Shown here in pieces: positions 46,640 through 56,588 of a DNA stretch of 64,000 nt. How positions within the stretch are numbered: the stretch's first letter is position 1; each line of letters opens with the position of its first letter. The notes below the pieces were generated by a model. That model saw nothing but the letters and a program-made list of their open reading frames with translations, made no database searches and had not been told where the DNA came from. Where the stretch lies: assembly GCF_031127835.1 (NCBI RefSeq), contig NZ_JARXHX010000016.1, forward strand, positions 37,033 to 101,032, written 5' to 3'. The DNA comes from Pelagicoccus sp. SDUM812002 (GTDB lineage: Bacteria > Verrucomicrobiota > Verrucomicrobiia > Opitutales > Opitutaceae). A program made the position numbers and the translations under genes.

Positions 46640-48079
46640 CTACGGTTCCACCGTCACCACCACTCGGGCGTATCGAGAAAGTGGAGGCGTTCCCTTATCG
46701 CTCAGTTTGAGTATAATGTGCATCGTTTCCTTTTTCTCCACTTCTGGAGCGGTGTAGTTTACGCGGTCAAAGTTCTCCGCTCCATTGTGGGGCACAAACG
46801 TCTTATACGTCCCCGCTTCCGGATAGTGAAACCAGAGATAGCTGATGCTGTCGCCATCGGGATCATAGCTGCCATAGGCGTCCAAAGAGAACCCTTGCCC
46901 CGACTTGACCGTAATCTCATTGGGATGATTCAGCTTAACCACCGGCGGGTGGTTGGCTTCTTCATAACTCATCGTACTCCAATCCATGCGCGCCGCGAAG
47001 TCGTTCTGAAAATCTTCGCGCCAGCGCCAGAGGGTAACGGCATTTCCACTGTAGCTCTTATCGCTCTTTTCCACAGCACGCTTAAATTCGCTTTTCTGAT
47101 ACGGAGTGTACGTGTCTGATGTATCCGTCCAGATGGGACGGGTCTCGGGTTCGGGCACCACGACAGAGCCACCATCTTCGAAATCATTCACGTCGGGAAT
47201 GCTCAACTCATAACGTCCACCCCAGCTGCCCCAGTTGGGTTTCTCCAAATTATTCAATCCGTTCGGAATCAACCCAAGGAAGGCCGGCGTGTCGCCTTCG
47301 AAGCCCCAAGAAGTGTCCGGGTAACGAGCTCCGAGCGGACCGTGCCCTTGCTGGATGTTTTCCTCTAGCCATGGGTTGCTAACGTATGAGTTGTCGGCGC
47401 CTTCGTGATTGTTGTTGATCGCGATCCACGTCGCCTTTCCATAGTCATCGGTGGGCGTGACGATATAGAACAGATTAGGAAACTCTTTGCGCATCCACAT
47501 GGCGCTGTCGTCTTGATCCGAAATCGTATAGACGCGCAGTTTGGAGATGAGTTTGTCGGCCTCCTTCTTCGATTTTGTTTTGTCGATCTTATAGAGGGCT
47601 TGGGCGAGCACATTCGGGCCACCCCATACGGAAATCCAAAGCGGACGCTCATCGTCGCGCTCTAACACTTCGATGATCCAGTCCGACCCTTCCGTATCCA
47701 TTCCTTCACCAACACCTTCCATGCCGTACTTCGGAATTCCCTCCTTTACCGTCTTACGGAGTGCATTCGCAGTCGGGTATCCATTTTCATGTTTCAACAA
47801 ATTCGGCCGCACCTTCTCGTAAGCGGCGAGAATACCCTCAATAAAATCCGGACGAATACGATCGCGATGCCAGCACGAGGTCGTAGCCACGATGCCCTCG
47901 ATATCGATCTGGTTCGCGTAAAGCAATAGCCGCACCAGCGATTGCTCGTCATCCGGATCCGCTCCCATATCGGTGAGCACGATCATCCGGTGCTTTTCAA
48001 GACTGGAGGCGATCAGAGAAATCGGAATTCCAATCGACAAAATTAAAATGCGAAGAGTAGTTCTTAGGGGATAGTTCAT
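46640..48079 (-). CDS. Secreted DUF1593 (Sde182) protein
   Basis: A 479-residue protein: signal peptide (residues 1-25), DUF1593 beginning [44 protein letters not shown] (Gly to Ser in the usual GGWGGRY), [16 protein letters not shown], and the C-terminal beta domain [15 protein letters not shown]. It has a longer insertion (VEKSDKSYSGNAVTLWRW) than its sisters. It starts 18 bases after the rhamnosidase stop, so it is very likely translated from the same transcript. Confidence 0.85.
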   Translation of the reverse strand: MNYPLRTTLRILILSIGIPISLIASSLEKHRMIVLTDMGADPDDEQSLVRLLLYANQIDIEGIVATTSCWHRDRIRPDFIEGILAAYEKVRPNLLKHENGYPTANALRKTVKEGIPKYGMEGVGEGMDTEGSDWIIEVLERDDERPLWISVWGGPNVLAQALYKIDKTKSKKEADKLISKLRVYTISDQDDSAMWMRKEFPNLFYIVTPTDDYGKATWIAINNNHEGADNSYVSNPWLEENIQQGHGPLGARYPDTSWGFEGDTPAFLGLIPNGLNNLEKPNWGSWGGRYELSIPDVNDFEDGGSVVVPEPETRPIWTDTSDTYTPYQKSEFKRAVEKSDKSYSGNAVTLWRWREDFQNDFAARMDWSTMSYEEANHPPVVKLNHPNEITVKSGQGFSLDAYGSYDPDGDSISYLWFHYPEAGTYKTFVPHNGAENFDRVNYTAPEVEKKETMHIILKLSDKGTPPLSRYARVVVTVEP

Positions 48080-48097
48080 GGTGCCTCTAAATTGTGG

Positions 48098-50794
48098 TTA
48101 ACGTATCGAGAAGTCAAAATTGTGAGTGCCGCTTTCTAATTCGATGCCTTCAATACCCGATTCAACAAGGTCGCCATTCAACATGACCGACTCCCAATCA
48201 TCCGTCGGTAATATAATCTCAGCGATGGAATTCGCCGGCACCGTCACGGATAGTTTCATCCGTTCGTCTTCAATTCGCCAGTTCGACGCAGCCGTCCCGT
48301 AAGGCGTCTCCAAAGAAGCCGAGGCATGGCTAAGTCCGCCACCAGGCTTAGGTGCGACACGAAACCGTTTCCACCCCGGAGCTTCGGGCAATGGTTGCAG
48401 ACCCGCGATATCGCTGTAGAACCAACCCACCACCGAGCCGTAGGCGTAGTGGTTGAAGGAGTTCATATTATGGGGGTGAAAACCATCCTCGGGCGTCCAG
48501 CTATCCCAGCGCTCCCAAATCGTCGTTGCTCCGTTCTTTACGGTGTAAAGCCACCCTGGATACGAGGTTTGCTTAAGTATCGTGTAGGCGAGATCCGTTC
48601 GCCCCATCTCGGTAAGCACCGGCATGATCAGTGGCGTCCCCAGGAATCCGGTTGCTAAGTGATTGTCCTTTTCGGCAATAACACGCAGCAGGTTATCCTC
48701 GACCGAGCCTTTCTGAGTGTCCGATGCGAGGTCAAAACCAAGCGTCAGGAAATACGATGTTTGCACATCGTCAGCCACCACCCCATTGCCTTCGATGTAG
48801 GCTTTCTGGTACGCACCCTTAGCCTGATCCCGTAAGGCCCGATTGCTGGCGGCTAGCTCGGGGCGTCCCAGTTCATCCGCGATTCTGGCCGCAATGTCGG
48901 CCGCTCTCGCGTAGTAGGCTGTGCCAATCAAGTCCTGCCTTGGTGGCGATTTATAGCGAGGATATCCAGGCGAAAGCCAATCGCCCCAGGTTGCTGGACT
49001 GATACGCAGTCCATCGGGAGATTGCGCTGCCATTATCTCGAGGGCGTGTTGTATCGTCGGCAAGCTCTCCTCCAGCACTCGCTTGTCGCCAGTATGCAAA
49101 TACACGGTCCACGGCACAATGAATCCCGCCTCCGACCAACCTGCGCTACCAAATCCGAACCCCGTCAATGGTGCCACATCCGGGAAACCGCCATTCGGAC
49201 TATCCCTCAACCCATCGCGCAGCGAATAAAGCCACTGGCGATAAAAGGCTCCCGCTTCCATATTGTACAACGCCGTCGGGGCAAAGACCTGGGCATCTCC
49301 AGTCCAGCCGGTGCGTTCGTCCCGCTGCGGGCAATCGGTCGGCAATTCCAAAAAGTTCCCTTTCTGACTCCAGAGCGTGTTGCTGTAGAGCTGGTTTAGC
49401 ATCGGGTCCGAACACTCGAAGTGCCCACGCCTTGGCAGGTCCGAGTGAATCACCACGCCTTCGATAGCATCCTCTAACGGTTCCTCCACGCCTGAAAGTT
49501 CCACGTATCTAAAACCGAAATACGTAAATCGCGGTTCCCATACTTCAACCCCTTCTCCTTTGGCTACATAAGTCGCGGTCGACTTCGCTTTACGGAGGTT
49601 TTCTGTGTGCAAGCTACCATCGGCATTGAGCATCTCTGTGAAACGCAAACGAATCTGCTGCCCTTTCTTCGCCTTAACCTTCAGGCGAACCCAACCGACC
49701 ATATTCTGGCCAAGATCGTAGATATGCACCCCTGGCTCGCGCTCCTCGACAGCTTTTGGCTGAAGCGTTTCGATACGACGCACTGGAGGCGACAATCGAG
49801 CTGTAAAAGCCTGAGGAGTATGGCGTCCCGATCTAGTCGTAACCGGTTTCCAACTACCATCTGCAGCTCCTGGCGCACACCAATCGACCAACTCCATCCG
49901 CGCGTCATAGGTCTCGCCATGATAGATCGAATTCATGCGAATCGGCCCTTCATCGGTCCAACGCCATTCCTCGCCAGAATTGATCGTAGCCACGTTTCCA
50001 TCCGCATCCATCAAATCCAGAAACGCCGCAAAGCGTGGCTCGCGGCCGAACTGGTGACGTGGAATCATGGTACCACTGTACCATCCGTCGCCGAGCACCA
50101 TTCCAAGCGTATTGTCTCCTTCCTGCAGCAATTCGGTCACGTCGTAGCTGACATAAAACAAACGTCGACGATAGTCCGGCCACCCGGGAACAAAAAGATC
50201 ATTCGTCACTGCCTTGCCGTTGATCCATGGCTCCACCAAACCTTTGGCGCTCACATATAGTCGAGCTCGTACAGGAGGCGTATCGATTATCAGGTTACGT
50301 CTAAAATATCTAGCTGGGGCCGTTTCGAATAGCTCAACAGCTCCCCCATCGCCAACCCAATCTGCTCGCCAGCGATCTCCCAACAATCCCGTACCAAAAC
50401 GTTGCGGTTCGCTCCATCCGCTGTCTTGACCATGATTATCCCAAACCCGAACCTTCCACAGGTAAGCGCTGCGCGGCTTGAGCTCCATTCCCGGCGGCGA
50501 CACCCAAGCCGATTGCTCCGTTTCGATGCGTTCAGTTTCGGAAGGCTCACCCATTGGTCGCATATAACCGTCCACTTCGATCAATCGAAATTGGTACGCT
50601 ACCTGGCGCGTATTCTCCCGATCGGTTTCCAGAACCCATGAAAAACGAGGACTTGGCGTATCCACTTGATTGGGACGCCTAACACCCTCGCATCTCAGAT
50701 TCCCTACGCTCAACGCCGCGACCAATGGACTCACAAACAACGAAACGAGGCCAAAGAAAAACAAACAACGCATAAGCACACCCGTTCTATTCAT
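48098..50794 (-). CDS. Secreted GH78 alpha-L-rhamnosidase
   Basis: An 898-residue enzyme of glycoside hydrolase family 78, cleaving alpha-L-rhamnosyl residues from rhamnogalacturonan or glycosides. N-terminal signal peptide, then beta-rich domains (FSWVLETDRENTRQVAYQFRL), the (alpha/alpha)6 barrel with DCPQRDERTGWTGDAQVFA (conserved QRDER and GDAQ), TGDKRVLEESLPTIQ, and the late SFNHYAYGSVVGWFY. The C-terminal beta domain is intact. The start ATG at 50794 overlaps the permease stop by 8 bases; 50773 is an alternative. The product leaves the cell or sits on the periplasmic side. Confidence 0.92.
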   Translation of the reverse strand: MNRTGVLMRCLFFFGLVSLFVSPLVAALSVGNLRCEGVRRPNQVDTPSPRFSWVLETDRENTRQVAYQFRLIEVDGYMRPMGEPSETERIETEQSAWVSPPGMELKPRSAYLWKVRVWDNHGQDSGWSEPQRFGTGLLGDRWRADWVGDGGAVELFETAPARYFRRNLIIDTPPVRARLYVSAKGLVEPWINGKAVTNDLFVPGWPDYRRRLFYVSYDVTELLQEGDNTLGMVLGDGWYSGTMIPRHQFGREPRFAAFLDLMDADGNVATINSGEEWRWTDEGPIRMNSIYHGETYDARMELVDWCAPGAADGSWKPVTTRSGRHTPQAFTARLSPPVRRIETLQPKAVEEREPGVHIYDLGQNMVGWVRLKVKAKKGQQIRLRFTEMLNADGSLHTENLRKAKSTATYVAKGEGVEVWEPRFTYFGFRYVELSGVEEPLEDAIEGVVIHSDLPRRGHFECSDPMLNQLYSNTLWSQKGNFLELPTDCPQRDERTGWTGDAQVFAPTALYNMEAGAFYRQWLYSLRDGLRDSPNGGFPDVAPLTGFGFGSAGWSEAGFIVPWTVYLHTGDKRVLEESLPTIQHALEIMAAQSPDGLRISPATWGDWLSPGYPRYKSPPRQDLIGTAYYARAADIAARIADELGRPELAASNRALRDQAKGAYQKAYIEGNGVVADDVQTSYFLTLGFDLASDTQKGSVEDNLLRVIAEKDNHLATGFLGTPLIMPVLTEMGRTDLAYTILKQTSYPGWLYTVKNGATTIWERWDSWTPEDGFHPHNMNSFNHYAYGSVVGWFYSDIAGLQPLPEAPGWKRFRVAPKPGGGLSHASASLETPYGTAASNWRIEDERMKLSVTVPANSIAEIILPTDDWESVMLNGDLVESGIEGIELESGTHNFDFSIR

Positions 50795-51767
50795 CCTCGC
50801 CCTTTGTGTTCATTTTATCGATCGCAACCGCCAACAAAATGACGCCTCCCTTGATCACCTGCTGCCAAAACGGGGATACGTTCAGCAGAAAAAGCCCATT
50901 GTTCAACACGCCGATGATCAAGCAACCAAGCACCGTTCCCATCACAGTACCGCGACCGCCGGAAAGCGAAGTCCCTCCGATCACCACTGCTGCAATTGAA
51001 TCAAGCTCATAGCCGAGCCCCGCATTGGGTTGCGCGGAATCGAGTCGCGACGTCACGATAAGACCAGCCACTCCCGCCAAAGCTCCCGCCAGCGTGTAAA
51101 CCGCGACCTTGATGCGATTCACGCGCAGCCCGGTCAGCCGCGCCGCTCGCTCATTGCCGCCCACCGCATAAAGGTGACGCCCGAATCGGGCCTTCTTGGT
51201 CACCACCACAAAGATCCCCGCCAGCACGAGCATGATCCATACCGGCATCGGCACTCCGATAAAGGCTCCAGTTCCCAGCTTCCCGAAACTCTCCCCCAGT
51301 CCCGTGACGGGAAACCCTCCCGTCCACAACATCGTCAACCCGCGCGCGATCGAGAGCATGCCGAGCGTAGCCACAAAGGGCGGTATTCGAAAACGCGTGA
51401 TCACGAAGCCGTTGATCCAACCAGCCGCTCCACCCACTAAAACCGCTGCCAAGATCGCTCCCGTCGTTGTAAACACCAACGCAACCCCCAAGGGCGGCAA
51501 AACCAAACCATTCTTCAAAAGTCCCGCTGCCACCGCGCCTGCCAAGCCGAGAATCGCCCCCACCGACAAGTCAATCCCACCGCTGACAATGACCAGAGTC
51601 ATGCCGATCGACAGACAAAGGTTCACCGAAATCTGGCGAAGAATATTGAAGCCGTTTTCCGGCGTCAGGAACTGCTCCGACAAAAAGCTTAAGGCAATGA
51701 CCATCAGGCCCAGCGCCAACAGCGATCGGAATCGATTCAAGTTTTCAGATAAGGTTGCTGAGTTCAT
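50787..51767 (-). CDS. Ribose-type sugar ABC transporter permease
   Basis: A 326-residue inner-membrane permease of the RbsC family. About eight to ten helices; the segment GAILGLAGAVAAGLLKNG is typical, and the later loop GGNERAARLTGLRVNRIKVAVY is the RbsC motif that contacts the ATPase. Then IAAVVIGGTSLSGGRGTVMGT confirms the family. It overlaps the ATPase stop by one base (TGATG) and is followed by the GH78 gene with an 8-base overlap. It would move a sugar delivered by the binding protein at 54012-54983. Confidence 0.93.
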   Translation of the reverse strand: MNSATLSENLNRFRSLLALGLMVIALSFLSEQFLTPENGFNILRQISVNLCLSIGMTLVIVSGGIDLSVGAILGLAGAVAAGLLKNGLVLPPLGVALVFTTTGAILAAVLVGGAAGWINGFVITRFRIPPFVATLGMLSIARGLTMLWTGGFPVTGLGESFGKLGTGAFIGVPMPVWIMLVLAGIFVVVTKKARFGRHLYAVGGNERAARLTGLRVNRIKVAVYTLAGALAGVAGLIVTSRLDSAQPNAGLGYELDSIAAVVIGGTSLSGGRGTVMGTVLGCLIIGVLNNGLFLLNVSPFWQQVIKGGVILLAVAIDKMNTKGEDE

Positions 51768-53308
51768 CAGGATTCTAAAACGTTCGCCTCGTCTGGCAAA
51801 GCGGCGTGCAAGACACGTTCAGGAGTGGCCTCTGCTCTCGTAAATTCCGCCGTCTTCCTTCCTTCGCACATCACCATAACGCGGTCAGAAAGGGCCAACA
51901 CTTCCGGTAGTTCCGAAGACACCACAACCAATCCGAGGCCCGCTTTCGCAAGCTCATCGATAAAGCTGTAGATCTCACGCTTGGCGTTCACATCGATTCC
52001 GCGCGTCGGTTCGTCCAGCAATAGGATCCGAGGCTCCGTCGCCAGCCACTTGGCTAAGATCACCTTCTGCTGATTCCCTCCGCTTAGGTTCACCACAGCC
52101 TGCCTCAGACTGGGCGTCTTCACTCGAAACCGGTCGACATAAGGACGAATAAAGTCTGACTCGCGCGCCGTATCGACTAAACCAACGCGCGTTGATTTCT
52201 CCAGTGTTGGCAAACTCGCGTTCTCCAGCACGCTCATCGGGAGGACGAGACCATCGCGTTTGCGATCCTCGGGGGCGAAAGCCAGGCGAGCCTCGATCGC
52301 GTCCGCCGGCGAGCGAAAGAAAGCCCGCTCCCCGTCGATGAAAACCTCTCCACTCGCGGCACCTGCATGTACCCCGAAAAGACACTCAAGCAACTCCGTG
52401 CGCCCCGCCCCTACCAGACCAAAAATCCCCAACACTTCACCTCGCTTCAGTGACAGCGAAACCTTGTCCACCAGAAACGGACGCCCCACTCCATGAGCAG
52501 GAAGTGATATGCCTTCCGCCCGTAAAACTTCCTTCCCAACCTCCGTATCCGTTTTCTGAAACAGCTCCTTGGACTTCCGCCCGGCCATCAGCTGCACGAT
52601 ACGCTCCCGGCTCATTTCGCCCAATGGTCCAGAGCCGACGCGTTCCCCATCCCGCATCACAACCACTTCATCGCAAATCGGAGCCAACTCCTCGAACTTG
52701 TGTGTGATGTACACAAGCCCCACGCCTTCAGCCTTCAACTCCCGCACCACGGCGAACAGAGCGTCGACCTCGTGCGATGACAAAGACGATGTCGGTTCAT
52801 CCAAAATCAGAACACGAGCGTCCGCTGCCAAGGCCTTCGCAATCTCCACCAATTGTTGCTGCCCCACGCGTAGATCGGAAATCAGCTCACTCGGCTTCAC
52901 CCGCAGGTCGACTCGCTTAAGAATTTGCGACGTCTCCTCCTCCATCCTCCGAAAGTCCACTAGGCCGGACCAAGTGCGAGGCTCGCGACCGAGAAAAACG
53001 TTCTCGGCCACCGAAAGATAGGGAATCAGATTCAACTCCTGATGCACAATCCCGATACCTCGCTCCTGGGCCTCTCTCGTATCCGTAAACTGGACGCACT
53101 CTCCTCTCACGCGAATCGTTCCTGAATCCGGAGGAAATACTCCGGACAACACGTTCATTAAGGTGGATTTGCCAGCTCCATTCTCCCCCAACAGCGCCAC
53201 CAATCGCCCAGCATGTACCTGCAAGCCAGCTCCTGAAAGGGCCTTCACACCGGGGAAAGTCTTCACGATTCCTTCTGCCTCGAGCAGGCACGGAGTCACA
53301 TCACTCAT
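51767..53308 (-). CDS. Ribose-type sugar ABC transporter ATP-binding protein
   Basis: A 513-residue duplicated ATPase of the RbsA/MglA type. First domain: Walker A LLGENGAGKSTLMNVLSG, signature DLRVGQQQLVEIAKAL, Walker B VLILDEPTSSL. Second domain: LGIFGLVGAGRTELLECLFG, NLSGGNQQKVILAKWL, ILLLDEPTRGIDVNAK. The first-domain signature has LRVGQQQ in place of LSGGQ, which is common for RbsA. The start ATG at 53308 overlaps the DUF2291 stop by four bases; the longer frame to 53383 is rejected. Confidence 0.93.
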   Translation of the reverse strand: MSDVTPCLLEAEGIVKTFPGVKALSGAGLQVHAGRLVALLGENGAGKSTLMNVLSGVFPPDSGTIRVRGECVQFTDTREAQERGIGIVHQELNLIPYLSVAENVFLGREPRTWSGLVDFRRMEEETSQILKRVDLRVKPSELISDLRVGQQQLVEIAKALAADARVLILDEPTSSLSSHEVDALFAVVRELKAEGVGLVYITHKFEELAPICDEVVVMRDGERVGSGPLGEMSRERIVQLMAGRKSKELFQKTDTEVGKEVLRAEGISLPAHGVGRPFLVDKVSLSLKRGEVLGIFGLVGAGRTELLECLFGVHAGAASGEVFIDGERAFFRSPADAIEARLAFAPEDRKRDGLVLPMSVLENASLPTLEKSTRVGLVDTARESDFIRPYVDRFRVKTPSLRQAVVNLSGGNQQKVILAKWLATEPRILLLDEPTRGIDVNAKREIYSFIDELAKAGLGLVVVSSELPEVLALSDRVMVMCEGRKTAEFTRAEATPERVLHAALPDEANVLES

Positions 53309-53967
53309 CGACTCACCTCCACCTGCAACGGCACGAACTCCAACAAAGCGCCCTCTCCAAGAGTTTCGGGCGCTTTTGCGCAACCGACGAAGGAAACGGT
53401 CGCGCCTACCTTCACACTTTCCTGAAGCGAAGGCATCACCTCCGTTTCCACCTTCGTATTCAGAACCGCGGATACCGCATTGAATGCCTCGAGTCCGGAG
53501 AAATCATTCACACTCAATAGCCCCGTGCCATCGCGTACCGTATTTCCAAAAACGGGAGAAGCAATCAACAGCGAAATGATTCTCCCCTCTACTTCAAGCA
53601 TCGCCTTCCGTCCTTTGATTTCCACGACATCACCGCTTCCTTGCGCAAAATAATAACGCGAATCATATAGCCCGTAGCGCTTTCTCGCCTCCAACGGGTC
53701 GACAACCAGAGCAGCCAAAAGCTCCTCTACCTTCATCGCTTCACCAAGATTCGGCTCAAGCCTATCCTCCCAAAAGCGATCGACAAACCCAGCCGGATCG
53801 AAGACCTCACTCTCGTCACCTTTCGCAGGCGCCTTGCCCGACTCATCGAGTGACACGATCCGAAAAGGAGGAAAGACGATCCAAAAAACAACTACCAGCA
53901 AAGCAACGCCACCCCAGCGAATGGCTGGCGACGAAAAAAGGGCAGAAGAATGTGCACTCGATGTCAT
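53305..53967 (-). CDS. DUF2291 family membrane-anchored protein of a sugar ABC operon
   Basis: A 220-residue protein with an N-terminal membrane helix (WGGVALLVVVFWIVFPPFRIV) and a periplasmic domain matching DUF2291, a family regularly found in ribose-type ABC transporter operons, role unknown. Landmarks: FDPAGFVDRFWEDRL, GLYDSRYYFAQGSGDVVEIKG, VFGNTVRDGTGLLSVNDF and AVSAVLNTKVETEVMPSL. No lipobox is seen, but a helix is. The start at 53967 is chosen over 54000. It lies between the binding protein and the ATPase, with a 4-base overlap with the latter. Confidence 0.82.
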   Translation of the reverse strand: MTSSAHSSALFSSPAIRWGGVALLVVVFWIVFPPFRIVSLDESGKAPAKGDESEVFDPAGFVDRFWEDRLEPNLGEAMKVEELLAALVVDPLEARKRYGLYDSRYYFAQGSGDVVEIKGRKAMLEVEGRIISLLIASPVFGNTVRDGTGLLSVNDFSGLEAFNAVSAVLNTKVETEVMPSLQESVKVGATVSFVGCAKAPETLGEGALLEFVPLQVEVSR

Positions 53968-54011
53968 TTTTGGGCAAAGGGGGTACGATTGCAAAGGCAC
54001 AGCCTGAGAGG

Positions 54012-54983
54012 CTACTTGCGACCGGAATCGCCGTAGTTCGACACATTCTCCTCAGTCACGAGCTCTACCGGCACCAGGATCCGTTGTTCGAAACCACGTT
54101 TCCCGTTTAGGTACTCGTGCGCGCTCTCAGCGGCCTTCTGAGCCATCCGTTTCGGAAACTGCATCCCAGTAGCAGTGATCTTCCCATCCGCGATCGACTT
54201 CACCACGTCATCCGCTCCATCGAAGCCAAAGACTTTAACCTCATCGGCCTTTCCCGCAGCCAGCAGCGCCTGGTAAGCCCCCATCGCCATCGCGTCATTA
54301 CCGCAGAAGACCGCGTCGATGTTGGGATTCGCCTGCAGGATCGACTCCATCACTTCGAGCGCCTTCGCCCGATCGAAATTAGCTGACTGTTGGGCTACCA
54401 TCTTTAAGTCCGGAAAACGATCCACCACGCTGTGGAAGCCTTTCGAACGATTCCACGTGTTCGTATCCGCGATGATCCCAAGAATCTCAGCGTACTCGCC
54501 TTCCTCACCCACCGTCTCCACGAAGTACTCGCCAAGCGCCACGCAGCCAGAGTAGTTGTCGGAGAGAATCTGCGACACCGCCACGTCATTCGCCGTAATT
54601 TCCCGATCCATACAAAAAACCGGCACCCCCGCATCCTTCGCACGACGCACATTGGCGATTGAGCCTTCCGCATCCGTGCAGTTGAAGAGCACTGCGTCAT
54701 AACCAGAGGCGATCAGATTGTCGAAGTGCACCGACTCCTTCGCCGGGTCGTTCTGCGAATCGAAAATCGTCGCCTCGTACCCCAGCTCGACCGCCTTGTC
54801 CCGAGCCGTTTCCGCGAGCACGACAAACCAGGGATTATTCAAAGTGGATACCACCACCGCAACACGACCCGAGCCCGAAGAGGCCGAGTCGCTTGAGCCA
54901 TCGCCGCTGCAGCCGCTCAACAGCAACGTGCAGACTGCAAACAAAGAGGTGATAAGGGTAGGGATAGACGCCAGACGTTTCAT
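54012..54983 (-). CDS. Periplasmic ribose-type sugar-binding lipoprotein
   Basis: A 323-residue substrate-binding protein of the RbsB (peripla_BP_4) family. Signal peptide ends in the lipobox LLLSGC (Cys at about 25), so it is tethered to the membrane. The binding-fold landmarks are [58 protein letters not shown] and [11 protein letters not shown]. Substrate cannot be told: the sugar-contacting residues (NNPWF, NDAMAMG, FDGAD) are those of a ribose/pentose-type protein, so a pentose is the likely ligand. Confidence 0.92.
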   Translation of the reverse strand: MKRLASIPTLITSLFAVCTLLLSGCSGDGSSDSASSGSGRVAVVVSTLNNPWFVVLAETARDKAVELGYEATIFDSQNDPAKESVHFDNLIASGYDAVLFNCTDAEGSIANVRRAKDAGVPVFCMDREITANDVAVSQILSDNYSGCVALGEYFVETVGEEGEYAEILGIIADTNTWNRSKGFHSVVDRFPDLKMVAQQSANFDRAKALEVMESILQANPNIDAVFCGNDAMAMGAYQALLAAGKADEVKVFGFDGADDVVKSIADGKITATGMQFPKRMAQKAAESAHEYLNGKRGFEQRILVPVELVTEENVSNYGDSGRK

Positions 54984-55035
54984 GGGGCAGTAGGTTTTGA
55001 GATTAAGTCATTAAGTATCAGAAGTTCCAAGGCAC

Positions 55036-56562
55036 TCAAACTTCTTGAGGCACCTTGCGGTCAATTCGCGCGTTTTCGTTCTGAAAAAGGGTTTGCTCGA
55101 CCGCCCGATTCCAGCCGGAAAGAAGCTGCTCCCGGCGACTCGGCTCCATTACGGACAGATACCGCTGGCTCGACGCAGCGACCGCCTGAAAATCTTCGGG
55201 CCTCTCTAGCATCCTCATTCCGAGCATTCCCGCCAACGTCGCTCCTAGAGCAGAGCATTCCTCGACGCTCGAAACGGAAATCTCCAGCGAACACAAGTCG
55301 GCGACAAGCTGCATGAGAAACGCGTTCGAGGTCGAACCACCATCCGCTTTGAGACTGGAAAACGATATCCGCGACGCGTCCTTCATCGCCGCAACTGCAT
55401 CGTGCACTTGATAGGCGATCGATTCCACGCCCGCTCGCATCACCTGCTGACGTCCGCTGTGTGAACTCAATCTAACGATCGACGCCCGCGCCTCCGCGCG
55501 CCAATAAGGGAATCCCAGCCCGGTAAACGCCGGGACGAGATATACGCCACCGTTGTCTTCGAGCGCGTCCCCAACCTCCTCGAGCTCCGCATTATCCTCG
55601 AAAAGGCCGAGCTTGTTCTTCAACCACGCGAGCGTCGCGCCCGTGCTAATCAATATTCCTTCCAGCGCATAGGTCGGCTTGCCCCCTCTCGTCCAAGCCA
55701 AAGTCGTCACCAGTCCTCCATCCGCCATTTGCATCTCGGAGCCAATGTTCAACAAGATCGAAGAGCCGGTGCCGAAGGTCACTTTTCCCGAACCTTTCTC
55801 GTAACATCCCTGCGCGAACATAGCTGCCTGCGAATCCCCCATCACTCCACAGATCGCCAGAGGCCGCCAAAGCTTGCCGCCTAGATTCGTCTCGCCAAAT
55901 TGCGCCTCGCTATCACGCGCCTCTGGCAGGGCGCCCAAGGGCACGCCCCAAAGCTCGCACAGATCCTCATCCCAACGCATTTTTCCGATATCAAAAAGCA
56001 GCGTTCGGCTCGCATTCGTCGTATCCGTCGCGTAAACACGTCCCTCGGTTAGACGATAGATTAAGTAAGTGTCAATCGTTCCAAACAAGGCCTCACCCCG
56101 TTCTACCTGCGCAGCGATTTCGGGCTCGTTGTCCATGAGCCATTTCATCTTCGAAGCGGAAAAATAGGGATCGATCGTCAGTCCCGTTTTGCGTTCCACC
56201 TCAGAGCCATACCCTTCAGCTACCGCCTCGCTGCAAAGAGCGCCGCCACGCCGACACTGCCAAACCAATGCATTGTACAACGGTCGCCCCGTTGCCTTGT
56301 CAAAAACGACGACCGTCTCACGTTGGTTCGTGATGCTCAAAAACGGTATCTCTCGGGCAAGCTCGCCATTGCGCTCCAATATCTCCCCCAATACATCCAA
56401 GCAATTCCGCCAAATTTCCTCGGCATTGTGCTCTACCCATCCCGGTTTCGGATAAACCTGCGCGTGCTCCTTGGATACGCGATCGACCACATCCCCTTTT
56501 TCTGAGAAAAGAAGAGCCTTGCTTGCGGATGTGCTTTGGTCGAGGGCTAGAAAATGAGGCAT
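55036..56562 (-). CDS. FGGY-family carbohydrate kinase resembling glycerol kinase
   Basis: A 508-residue sugar kinase of the FGGY family. Landmarks: LALDQSTSASKALLFSEKG, PGWVEHNAEEIWRNCLDVL, GVMGDSQAAMFAQGC, FGTGSSILLNIG, ADGGSTSNAFLMQLVADL. The GWVEH segment and general spacing are closest to glycerol kinase (GlpK), but genes around it (isomerase, split transketolase, ribose-type ABC) make a sugar ketose a plausible substrate, as for apulose kinase. The role is inference; no residue in the sequence settles it. Starts 26 bases after the transketolase C-subunit stop. Confidence 0.88.
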   Translation of the reverse strand: MPHFLALDQSTSASKALLFSEKGDVVDRVSKEHAQVYPKPGWVEHNAEEIWRNCLDVLGEILERNGELAREIPFLSITNQRETVVVFDKATGRPLYNALVWQCRRGGALCSEAVAEGYGSEVERKTGLTIDPYFSASKMKWLMDNEPEIAAQVERGEALFGTIDTYLIYRLTEGRVYATDTTNASRTLLFDIGKMRWDEDLCELWGVPLGALPEARDSEAQFGETNLGGKLWRPLAICGVMGDSQAAMFAQGCYEKGSGKVTFGTGSSILLNIGSEMQMADGGLVTTLAWTRGGKPTYALEGILISTGATLAWLKNKLGLFEDNAELEEVGDALEDNGGVYLVPAFTGLGFPYWRAEARASIVRLSSHSGRQQVMRAGVESIAYQVHDAVAAMKDASRISFSSLKADGGSTSNAFLMQLVADLCSLEISVSSVEECSALGATLAGMLGMRMLERPEDFQAVAASSQRYLSVMEPSRREQLLSGWNRAVEQTLFQNENARIDRKVPQEV

Positions 56563-56588
56563 CTGGAGTATTCTTGCTTATGATAACA

